Assembly (NCBI GenBank): GCA_964476375.1
Contig: CAYYZW010000069.1
Location: forward strand, 1-6,435
Direction: 5' to 3'
From: SAT2750 sp964476375
GTDB lineage: Bacteria > Planctomycetota > Planctomycetia > Pirellulales > Pirellulaceae
Length of the DNA stretch: 6,435 bases
Made by a program: the position numbers and the translations under genes. Below the pieces are notes generated by a model. The model was not told where the DNA came from. It saw nothing but the letters and a program-made list of their open reading frames with translations, and ran no database searches. Shown piece by piece: positions 1 through 5,862 of the stretch (position 1 is its first letter; each line of letters starts with the position of its first letter).

Positions 1-1043
1 GCGAATAATATGGTCAGCAGCGTGAGGAAGAATGGGGATTCCAGTCCGGCGACCCAATAGCCCAGGCCGGCCATGAGGCCCTGGACGACTGCAGAAAGCA
101 AGGTGGCAAGAACAACGGCCCTGCTCACGTTTGCGAATTCCCCGACAAGTTCACGCTCGTAATCATCGGCAAGCGGGGATAACCGCATCATGTTCTCGAT
201 CATCGCCGGGCCGTCGACAAGGAAGAAATAGACCGCGATCAGCATGATAGCGAGCCCAAAGAGTAGCTGCATGGCAATCGATAGGGTGGATGCGCCAATC
301 GCAAGCACCTTCTTGTCCAGCCCAGAGGAAAGAAGGCTGTCGAATGTGGCACGGAGCTCTGCTTCGGAAGGGTAGAGGGATGTAATAACCACCGCACGAT
401 AACGACCGCCGAGGACTTCCGCTTTGACGGGCTGGATCGATGCCCGGAGTCTCTTCATGGCGGCGCCGACACCCGTGGCATCCGGTGACTCGTATTTCGT
501 GACGGCAGCGAGCGCGGAATTATAATTGGCCCACGCCTGGGAGCTTGTCCCGGTCGGACAGGTTTCCCGTGCCGTTTTAGTGAGTCGCTGGAGTTCGGCG
601 AACCACGCGTGATCGCTGGAAGGGGTATTCCCGCTCGTGGACGGGCCGATCGGCGTTTCCGATATCGCGATCTCGAGGTCCCGAATCGCGACGATGTGGG
701 GTTTTTCGAATCCCAGCTTACCGCGTGCACGCTGGAGGATCGCACTCATGTCGTCAAATTGAAAATCGCTGACCAGCGACGAGGCCTCGCCAGCGGCGAA
801 GATGATTGCCAGGGTGAGCGGGGCGATGACGACACTTGCAATGATGGCGGTGGTCAACGCCGCCGCGAGCCGGATGCGACCCTTCAGTCTGGCCGCGAGG
901 CGGTTGTGAACCGGTTTAAAGAGGACCACCAGGACCGTGGCAAGAAAAAGGGGCAGCAGGAAAGCAGCCATCACCTTTAAAAAAAGGACGGCGATCAGAA
1001 GGATGATGCCAAGCAGAATATAGAACGAGGTGAGCCGTGACAT
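1..1043 (-). CDS. AI-2E family (PerM/TqsA-type) membrane transporter, partial, C-terminus off the left edge
   Basis: This is an integral inner-membrane protein of the AI-2E transporter/permease family (PF01594), whose members export autoinducer-2, ions or unknown small molecules; the substrate here cannot be told. I translated 347 complete residues from the ATG at 1043-1041. Hydrophobic spans lie near residues 6-22, 24-42 and 61-83, a long mostly soluble segment covers about 84-245, and spans resume near 250-275 and 308-332. Diagnostic family features are FFLVDGP (273-279), a Pro-containing amphipathic stretch (about 282-300), and the VVQG...AGLGYWVAGL block (319-334) of the core. The final third, including the usual PxxG segment, is missing because the window ends. 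The soluble segment seems much longer than the roughly 65 residues I expect in TqsA-like proteins. No in-frame start lies just upstream; the only ribosome-site-like sequence is a weak GGGAA. It is divergent from the 1182 gene, so it is probably a separate transcription unit. Confidence 0.88.
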   Translation of the reverse strand, partial: MSRLTSFYILLGIILLIAVLFLKVMAAFLLPLFLATVLVVLFKPVHNRLAARLKGRIRLAAALTTAIIASVVIAPLTLAIIFAAGEASSLVSDFQFDDMSAILQRARGKLGFEKPHIVAIRDLEIAISETPIGPSTSGNTPSSDHAWFAELQRLTKTARETCPTGTSSQAWANYNSALAAVTKYESPDATGVGAAMKRLRASIQPVKAEVLGGRYRAVVITSLYPSEAELRATFDSLLSSGLDKKVLAIGASTLSIAMQLLFGLAIMLIAVYFFLVDGPAMIENMMRLSPLADDYERELVGEFANVSRAVVLATLLSAVVQGLMAGLGYWVAGLESPFFLTLLTILF

Positions 1044-1181
1044 GGTTTTCCCGAAGAAAAATGGCGAATGAGGTGTTGCGACGCCATCGACCGGCGCGAA
1101 CACGTTGCCCTCAGGTGTGGTCTAGTGTAACACAGGGACCCACCAGTTCATCTTGTTTTTGAATTCCATAAACCCCAAAAT
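1044..1181. promoter_or_regulatory. Divergent intergenic region, presumed to hold both promoters
   Basis: This 138-base gap separates two divergently oriented genes, so promoters for both should lie here or just inside the genes. No sequence is a convincing sigma-70 promoter. On the minus strand TACACT (complement of 1124-1129) is a possible -10 without a good -35. On the plus strand TTGTTT (1153-1158) is followed 18-19 bases later by AAAATAT (1177-1183), which would suit a downstream TTG start at 1224 better than the ATG at 1182. A short perfect inverted repeat, GTGT-A-ACAC (1125-1133), overlaps the minus-strand -10 candidate and could be an operator, but nine bases can occur by chance. Confidence 0.3.
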
Positions 1182-2219
1182 ATGGCCCTGATGTGGCTTG
1201 CATCGCGCCTCCTGGAGTTGGACTTGAAACGATTCCTGAAACCGGTTTTCTGGATAGGCGTCCTGGGACTGGTGGGGTGGTTTGTCGCCCGGGCATTTAC
1301 CGGGGCGCGGGAATCGTTCCAGGAAAATGAGTTTGCCCTAGGCGAACTGGATTGGGCGATCCTTGGCTGGGCCGGCGGGGCTTATCTTATCGGCCTCGTT
1401 CCCTGCTGGTGGTATTGGCGGCATACGCTCCGATCGATGGGACAGAGCCCGCCGTTTCTGGGGTCATTGGCGGCGTACTTCATAGGGCACCTGGGCAAAT
1501 ATGTTCCCGGCAAGGCGATGGTGGTCGTGTTGCGGGCTGGTTTCATCCGTGGCCCTCGAGTTGATACCTCCGCGGCCGTGTCGAGCGTTTTTGTCGAAAC
1601 GCTGACCATGATGGCAGTGGGTGCATTCCTTGCTGCCATGATACTGCTTTTTATTTTCCCCGAGCCACTATATGTCATGCTGGGCATCGGGTTTGCTGCC
1701 GCGGCATCGATTCCGACCTGCCCTCCTCTGTTCCGTCGGCTGATGCGACTTGTTCGAGCCGACCGGAGAGGATCGGATGGTCGGTGGTTTTCCGACGGGG
1801 TGAATTTCCGGTTAATTGGTGTCGGTTGGGCCGTGATGGTCCCGACATGGATCTTTCTAGGTTTAAGCATGTGGTTGACTATGAAGGCGATCGGGCCGGA
1901 ACGAATCCCGGCCGGTGTGAATCTTCAGGACCTGCCCTATCTGACAGCCACTGTGTCGTTGGCGATGGTGGTGGGGTTCCTTTCGCTGGTCCCCGGCGGG
2001 CTTGGTGTCCGCGACGCCATTGTTTTAGGGCTCGTCCAGGCACATCCGCGTTTTGGGGGAGATGTAGCAATCATCTCGACGGTGGTATTGAGGGTTGCCT
2101 GGCTGGTGTCGGAATTGGGCGTTTCCGGTATCCTATATTTATGTGACCTGCAACGTCGGCCACTTTCCTCCACTGGACACACGACGCATGGACCTGACGG
2201 TGGTTATTCCCGTTCTTGA
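1182..2219 (+). CDS. UPF0104 / lysylphosphatidylglycerol-synthase-TM-like membrane protein (putative lipid flippase)
   Basis: This is a polytopic membrane protein of the UPF0104/LPG_synthase_TM family (PF03706), related to the flippase half of MprF; relatives are encoded beside polyprenyl-phosphate glycosyltransferases. Of 345 residues, hydrophobic spans lie near 20-38, 58-77, 92-102, 140-160, 163-180, 212-235, 252-270 and 296-320. Family marks are GHLGKYVPGK (102-111), the VFVET acidic site (137-141), PGGLGVRD (271-278) and an Arg in the last span (304). Translocating a lipid or lipid-linked sugar is an inference from family and neighbours. The hydrophilic tail (about 322-345) is encoded partly in the overlap with the next gene. 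Start choice is uncertain: the ATG at 1182 has no ribosome-binding site, whereas the in-frame TTG at 1224 has GGAG (1214-1217) six bases upstream and would give a start LKRFLKPVFW (Leu read as Met) typical of the family. It is the first gene of a probable three-gene operon. Confidence 0.87.
   Translation: MALMWLASRLLELDLKRFLKPVFWIGVLGLVGWFVARAFTGARESFQENEFALGELDWAILGWAGGAYLIGLVPCWWYWRHTLRSMGQSPPFLGSLAAYFIGHLGKYVPGKAMVVVLRAGFIRGPRVDTSAAVSSVFVETLTMMAVGAFLAAMILLFIFPEPLYVMLGIGFAAAASIPTCPPLFRRLMRLVRADRRGSDGRWFSDGVNFRLIGVGWAVMVPTWIFLGLSMWLTMKAIGPERIPAGVNLQDLPYLTATVSLAMVVGFLSLVPGGLGVRDAIVLGLVQAHPRFGGDVAIISTVVLRVAWLVSELGVSGILYLCDLQRRPLSSTGHTTHGPDGGYSRS
1214..1226 (+). promoter_or_regulatory. Ribosome-binding site candidate for an alternative TTG start
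   Basis: GGAG at 1214-1217 sits six bases before an in-frame TTG at 1224-1226. The ATG at 1182 is preceded only by an A/C-rich stretch with no purine-rich site. If the TTG is used, the flippase-like protein is 331 residues and loses a 14-residue N-terminal extension. Confidence 0.4.
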
Positions 2220-3159
2220 CGAGCAAGACAGCCTTCAGGAACTTTACGAAGAGATCACGACCGTGATCTCGGGAAAGGGGCTGTCGTATGAAATCATCTT
2301 TATTGATGACGGTTCTGCCGATGCATCCTGGAGCGTCATTGACAGCATTGCTGCCGATGACAAGCGTGTTCGTGGGATCCGGTTTCGCCGCAATTTTGGG
2401 AAAGCGGCGGCACTGCATGCCGGGTTCCGGTCTTCCGGCGGGGACATCGTCTTTACGCTTGATGCGGACCTTCAGGACGATCCCGCAGAGATTCCTCGTT
2501 TCCTCGAAAAACTCGAGGGAGGTGACGTGGACGTGGTTAGCGGGTGGAAGCGGGTGCGACACGATCCATGGCACAAGGTGCTCCCTTCTCGCGTTTTTAA
2601 CTGGCTCGTGAGCAGGCTTACGCGGGTCAAGCTTCACGATCATAATTGTGGCTTTAAATGTTACCGTCGCGGCGTGGTGAAGGAACTTCGCCTGTATGGT
2701 GAACTTCATCGTTTCATTCCAGTCCTGGCGGCGAGTCGAGGATGGTTGATCGGCGAAATTGAAGTCAACCATCGGCCTCGGCTGCATGGCACATCCAAAT
2801 ATGGCGTCGGCCGCATTGCCAAGGGTTTCCTGGACCTGATAACGGTTTACCTTCTCACCGGCTTCCGGCAGCGGCCACATCACTTGCTCGGAACGCTCGG
2901 GCTTTTGTTATTTAGTGCCGGTATGGCCGGATTGATTTTTCTTACCGGCTGGCGGCTCCTTTCCTGGCAGGTGGAGTGGCTGGACCCCATCAAGCTGACT
3001 GAGAAAGCCAGCTTTTTTTATGCAATCCTGTTTCTTCTCTTTGGCGGCCAGCTGGTGTCGATGGGGATCCTCGCGGAAATGCTCACCGCCAATACGAGCC
3101 GGCCAGAAGATGCGTATTCGGTCATGGAGATGACCGAGGTTGATGCCAGTGATGAGTAG
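2188..3159 (+). CDS. GtrB/DPM1-like family 2 glycosyltransferase (polyprenyl-phosphate sugar synthase)
   Basis: The protein likely transfers a sugar from a nucleotide-sugar donor to a polyprenyl phosphate on the cytoplasmic face of the membrane, as GtrB, ArnC and dolichol-phosphate mannose synthases do. From the ATG at 2188 it has 323 residues. The GT-A domain shows VVIPVLDE (5-12), the nucleotide-binding IDDGS (39-43), the metal-binding DADLQDDP (92-99), GELHRFIPVL (171-180) and HRPRLHGTSKYG (195-206), all in family order. Two membrane spans follow, near 233-255 and 276-298, then a short acidic tail; this two-span ending matches GtrB rather than soluble DPM1. I chose ATG 2188 because VVIPVLDE lies right after it, as is usual; upstream in-frame starts add a tail with no family match. 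It overlaps the preceding gene by 32 bases and lacks a good ribosome site, suggesting translational coupling. Sugar and lipid specificity cannot be read from sequence. Confidence 0.92.
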   Translation: MDLTVVIPVLDEQDSLQELYEEITTVISGKGLSYEIIFIDDGSADASWSVIDSIAADDKRVRGIRFRRNFGKAAALHAGFRSSGGDIVFTLDADLQDDPAEIPRFLEKLEGGDVDVVSGWKRVRHDPWHKVLPSRVFNWLVSRLTRVKLHDHNCGFKCYRRGVVKELRLYGELHRFIPVLAASRGWLIGEIEVNHRPRLHGTSKYGVGRIAKGFLDLITVYLLTGFRQRPHHLLGTLGLLLFSAGMAGLIFLTGWRLLSWQVEWLDPIKLTEKASFFYAILFLLFGGQLVSMGILAEMLTANTSRPEDAYSVMEMTEVDASDE

Positions 3160-3172
3160 GGGCGATTGAGTG
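3158..3172 (+). promoter_or_regulatory. Ribosome-binding site fixing the GTG start of the GT-C-like gene
   Basis: AGGGG at 3158-3162, overlapping the stop codon of the glycosyltransferase gene, lies seven bases before a GTG at 3170. The spacing is near ideal, which favours GTG over the in-frame ATG at 3206, and shows the two genes are arranged for co-translation from one message. Confidence 0.65.
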
Positions 3173-4789
3173 GATCTTCGATCTTTGTTGGGCAGCGGCG
3201 GCGGGATGGGAAAACGGGAGGCGTCCGCGCCTCTGAGGCAGGCAGCCGTGCTCGTGCTGGTTCTGCTGGCCACCCTCTGGGCCACGTTTCGCATCGGAAT
3301 AACGACTTCGGGCCGGGGAGACACGGCCGCACTGAGCGCCAATGACCGAAGTCGCTGGGCAACCGTCGCCGCCCTGGTGCACCACGGGACTTACGCGATA
3401 GACGACATGATTATCGAAACGGAGCCGGTCACTGGCACCAGGCGGGAAGACAAGCGATGGCAGACCATCGATCGTGTGAGGCACAAGGGGCATGACGGCA
3501 GGGAACACGATTATTCAAGCAAACCCCCACTCCTGCCAACACTCATCGCCGGCGAATACTGGATTATGCACACGATAACAGGCTGGGATATTCGGGAAGA
3601 ACCGATCCTCGTTATCCGGTCGCTGTTGATATTGACCAATATCCCACTTTTCCTCCTGGTGGTTCTTGTCGGCGTGGGCTGGGCGCATCGTTATTGCGAG
3701 ACCGGGTGGGCCATCGTGTTTGCGGTCGCGGTTATCAGCTGGGGGACATTCCTGATGACCTTCTCCAATACCCTGAACAATCATCTTGTGGCAGCAGCCA
3801 GCGCTGCCGTTGCGATGGAATCCTACTTGCGGATCAAGTCCGGATCGACGCATCCTGTTCCCTGGGCCCTCCTTGGAGGCGCATCGAGCGCCTTCACCGC
3901 TGCCAACGAACTTCCGGCCCTGTCTTTCCTTTGTGGGCTAGCACTGCTTTATGCAATTCAAAGCCGAAAATACTTGCTGGTCGGTTACCTCCCCGGGGCA
4001 CTGGTTATTGTCGGTGCCTTTTTTGGCACAAACTGGCTGGCCCATGGCTCGATGGTCCCCGCATATGCTCATCGGAGCGATGGGCCTGAAATTGCCCGAA
4101 TCCCATATGACCCGTCCCGGATGACGGACCGTGCAATCCCCGGGAACTGGAAAGCGGAGATTCCAATTCCGCTCTCGGAGGACGCACAGCTTCTTCGGCA
4201 CCCGTCCGACGGCCGATGGATGATATGGGATCGACCGGGACAGCTTCGCCTCGCGGTTGTCCAGGACGATCGAATGCTCTCGATAAGATCCTGGGAAAAC
4301 TGGTACGACTACCCCGGAAGCTATTGGGTGGGTGAACGCAGGAGCAGGATCGACCGCGGGGAATCATCCCGTCTTCGTTACGCGGCCCACGTCATCGCCG
4401 GCCACCATGGGATATTCTCGTTGTCACCCGTGTGGGTCGTGAGCCTGTTCGGTGGTGTCTGGTGGTATCGGTCGGGGCGTTACCGGCTTGAACTGGCCAG
4501 CATCGCTGTTTTAACGATCGTGTGCCTCATTTTCTACGTGTTTCGCCCCCAGGGGGATCGGAATTATGGTGGAAGCTGTTCTGGCCTGCGCTGGATGTTC
4601 TGGCTTATACCGATGTGGTTTTTTGCCCTCCTGCCGGCACTGGCTCGCCTCGCGGCCATGCGTGGTTACCGGCAGATGGCAAACGTGGCCTTGCTGCTGA
4701 GCATCGTTTCAGCAGTGTATGCGTACGCGAACCCCTGGCAACACCCGTGGCTGTACCAATTGTTCGTGGCCTTTCCTGAACTTCCCTGA
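3170..4789 (+). CDS. Multi-span GT-C-like membrane protein (putative lipid-sugar-dependent glycosyltransferase)
   Basis: I do not recognise a named gene. The 539-residue protein has a short cytoplasmic N-terminus and a first span near 24-41. A polar loop (42-145) follows with NDRSRWATV (58-66), HGTYAID (72-78) and SSKPPLLP (116-123). Further spans lie near 147-170, 178-198, 203-219, 232-262 and 268-290, then a soluble segment of about 125 residues (291-416) rich in Trp, Tyr and charged residues. The last spans are near 418-432, 441-458, 474-494 and 503-520, with RNYGGSCSGLRW (464-475) between two of them. An acidic first loop, a KPP motif and about ten spans recall GT-C enzymes such as ArnT/PMT (GT39), which take sugar from a polyprenyl phosphate on the outer face; I have not shown membership. 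Being ten bases downstream of a GtrB-like enzyme strongly supports that role. Another possibility is a membrane protein of unrelated function. GTG 3170 is chosen for its AGGGG site; ATG 3206 would remove 12 residues. Confidence 0.75.
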   Translation: MDLRSLLGSGGGMGKREASAPLRQAAVLVLVLLATLWATFRIGITTSGRGDTAALSANDRSRWATVAALVHHGTYAIDDMIIETEPVTGTRREDKRWQTIDRVRHKGHDGREHDYSSKPPLLPTLIAGEYWIMHTITGWDIREEPILVIRSLLILTNIPLFLLVVLVGVGWAHRYCETGWAIVFAVAVISWGTFLMTFSNTLNNHLVAAASAAVAMESYLRIKSGSTHPVPWALLGGASSAFTAANELPALSFLCGLALLYAIQSRKYLLVGYLPGALVIVGAFFGTNWLAHGSMVPAYAHRSDGPEIARIPYDPSRMTDRAIPGNWKAEIPIPLSEDAQLLRHPSDGRWMIWDRPGQLRLAVVQDDRMLSIRSWENWYDYPGSYWVGERRSRIDRGESSRLRYAAHVIAGHHGIFSLSPVWVVSLFGGVWWYRSGRYRLELASIAVLTIVCLIFYVFRPQGDRNYGGSCSGLRWMFWLIPMWFFALLPALARLAAMRGYRQMANVALLLSIVSAVYAYANPWQHPWLYQLFVAFPELP

Positions 4790-4829
4790 GGCAATCCCGC
4801 TGGTGCAGCCAGCGCGGAGCGAAATTGCC
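4790..4829 (+). terminator. Hairpin immediately after the GT-C-like gene, no U-tract
   Basis: GGCAATCCCGCTGG (4790-4803) pairs with CCAGCG (4809-4814), GG (4816-4817) and ATTGCC (4824-4829), giving 14 base pairs. The loop is TGCAG (4804-4808), and bulges of one and six bases lie on the 3' side. It begins one base after the stop codon, a position typical of a terminator or of a 3'-end stabilising structure. There is no T-run after it, so intrinsic termination is doubtful. Confidence 0.4.
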
Positions 4830-4871
4830 ATTGCGGTGAGGCGTGAAAAGACAGAACATATCCGCGTAGCG

Positions 4872-4887
4872 AGGGGCTGCGGCCCTT
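4872..4887 (+). other. Second short hairpin before the cyclophilin gene
   Basis: GGGC (4874-4877) and GCCC (4882-4885) form a perfect stem around a TGCG loop, extended by a G-T and an A-T pair to 4872-4887. It is followed by TTGATATGG, not a T-run. It may be part of the mRNA leader of the next gene or chance in GC-rich DNA. Confidence 0.3.
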
Positions 4888-4923
4888 GATATGGGAAACA
4901 CGTGAACGCCAGGTGACTTGACC

Positions 4924-4937
4924 GGGAGGCAGGTATG
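4924..4937 (+). promoter_or_regulatory. Strong ribosome-binding site of the cyclophilin-like lipoprotein gene
   Basis: GGGAGG at 4924-4929 is followed by a five-base spacer and the ATG at 4935. It is the best ribosome site in the window and fixes the start, which also places a lipoprotein signal peptide exactly at the N-terminus. Confidence 0.8.
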
Positions 4938-5672
4938 CATCGGACAACAGGACGCTTTCTTCTCATCGTGGCCCTCTCTCTTTTTCCGCTCAGCGGTTGC
5001 GGGGACAAGGGGGGAGCCCTCCCGGACGCAAAAATCGAAGTGGAAGAAAATACGGGCCAGGATGAAAGTCGTTCAGGACAGATGGAACCGATTGAACTCA
5101 CAGCGGATGAAGCTGGCACCGTTTCGCCGGCGAAAGTAGCGGCCCCGGAGGTCATCGTGCACACGTCCCAGGGAGACATGCGGATCAAATTGTTTTCCGA
5201 AGAAGCCCCGCAGACGGTCTCCAACTTCCTGGAAAATTACGTCGACCGCGGACTCTATCGTGACACGCTTGTCCATTACGTCGAGAAGGATTACATGATG
5301 ATTGCCGGCGGGTACACGTCCGGGTTTGAAAAGATTCCGGCCCGTGCCCCCGTAGTCTACGAAGGTCATAATGGTTTGCGAAACCGGCGTGGCACCATCG
5401 CGGTAAACCGCCACCCGGACTATATCCACAGCGGGACAAGTGAATTCTTCTTTAACCTGGCCGATAATGAATTTCTCGATGATGGTGACACAACAACTCT
5501 TTCAGAGAGCGGGGACACCAGCCCGGTTCCGGGTTACTGTGTTTTTGGAGAAATCGTGGAGGGAATCGAGGTCATGGAGAAAATCGGGGCGGTCACCGTG
5601 ACGGACCGCGAGGGTTTCCCGCAGTCGCCGACAGACCCGGTGACGGTGATTTCGATTGAGCGGGTCCGCTGA
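4935..5672 (+). CDS. Cyclophilin-type peptidyl-prolyl isomerase-like lipoprotein with altered active site
   Basis: The 245-residue product starts with a lipoprotein signal peptide: basic residues (3-7), a hydrophobic core (8-18) and lipobox LSGC (19-22), so Cys22 should be lipidated and the protein anchored outside the cytoplasmic membrane. A low-complexity acidic linker (about 23-70) leads to a cyclophilin domain (72-244). NGLRNRRGTIAV (146-157), SEFFFNLADNEFLDDG (169-184) and YCVFGEIVEG (201-210) match E. coli PpiA closely. In the same ungapped alignment the FHRVIPGFMIQGG segment reads VHYVEKDYMMIAGG (113-126), so the catalytic Arg is Tyr115, the active-site Gln is Ile123, and the Gln of SQFF is Glu170. 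The loop 185-199 is also about ten residues longer than in PpiA. Proline isomerase activity is therefore uncertain; a binding or chaperone role is possible. Signal peptide, lipobox and fold are seen; loss of activity is inferred. Confidence 0.87.
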   Translation: MHRTTGRFLLIVALSLFPLSGCGDKGGALPDAKIEVEENTGQDESRSGQMEPIELTADEAGTVSPAKVAAPEVIVHTSQGDMRIKLFSEEAPQTVSNFLENYVDRGLYRDTLVHYVEKDYMMIAGGYTSGFEKIPARAPVVYEGHNGLRNRRGTIAVNRHPDYIHSGTSEFFFNLADNEFLDDGDTTTLSESGDTSPVPGYCVFGEIVEGIEVMEKIGAVTVTDREGFPQSPTDPVTVISIERVR

Positions 5673-5862
5673 ACCGCCACCCGCCATGGACGTGTTATCC
5701 CCAGTATCCAATTCCGGGGGTGCTCCATTTTATGGATGTTTTAGCCGCCAGGACGCACGGTCGCTGCCAGGTCGGGAAATTCTTGTTGATTTCCAGGCGA
5801 TTCCTTACAATACCGGGGCATTTCTTCGTTCACCTCATGGTCCTGCAAGGATTGCCGGCCGT
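5673..5862 (+). other. Intergenic region with no supported gene, promoter for the zinc-ribbon gene near its end
   Basis: These 190 bases separate the cyclophilin-like gene from the zinc-ribbon gene. An open frame continuing upstream from 5863 reaches 5656, but its extra 69 residues resemble no protein and overlap the preceding stop codon, so I treat it as noncoding. The promoter-like sequence lies at 5783-5811. No convincing terminator for the cyclophilin-like gene was found; the CCCC/GGGG pair (about 5699-5718) is weak. Confidence 0.5.
5783..5811 (+). promoter_or_regulatory. Sigma-70-like promoter for the zinc-ribbon gene
   Basis: TTGTTG (5783-5788) and TACAAT (5806-5811) are separated by 17 bases. 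The -10 matches the consensus at five of six positions, the -35 at three of six. Transcription would start near 5818, giving a leader of about 45 bases to the ATG at 5863. Its position inside the upstream open frame argues for the shorter protein. Confidence 0.5.

Larger units (their letters stand above)
4790..4934 (+). other. Structured intergenic region between the glycan cluster and the cyclophilin gene
   Basis: This 145-base gap starts directly after the GT-C-like stop codon. Its first 40 bases can fold into a long hairpin, described separately, and a second hairpin occupies 4872-4887. The end carries the strong ribosome site of the next gene. No convincing promoter was found, although TTGCGG (4831-4836) with ACATAT (4856-4861) is a poor candidate with too wide a spacer. 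The hairpins could end or stabilise the upstream transcript. Confidence 0.45.

Noticed and set aside
609..980. A 123-codon plus-strand open frame with a charged product
   Set aside because: It is antisense to the AI-2E transporter, whose minus-strand frame is intact and family-matched; the product is a low-complexity shadow.
2071..2883. A 270-codon open frame on the minus strand opposite the GT2 gene
   Set aside because: It lies fully across a strongly supported glycosyltransferase gene, has no membrane, motif or composition logic, and is typical of antisense open frames in GC-rich coding DNA.
4831..4861. Possible promoter TTGCGG plus ACATAT before the cyclophilin-like gene
   Set aside because: The spacer is 19 bases and both boxes are poor matches, so I do not list it as a feature.
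4790..4934. Riboswitch or other small RNA in the gap before the lipoprotein gene
   Set aside because: The hairpins do not match any riboswitch class I know, and no expression-platform T-run is present.
4709..5224. A 171-codon minus-strand open frame across the intergenic hairpin region
   Set aside because: It spans the ends of two well-supported plus-strand genes and the gap between them, lacks a ribosome site, and its product shows no recognisable motif.
5656..5862. N-terminal extension of the zinc-ribbon frame
   Set aside because: The extra 69 codons overlap the preceding gene's stop, contain the promoter-like sequence and show no domain; the ATG at 5863 gives a compact ribbon protein.
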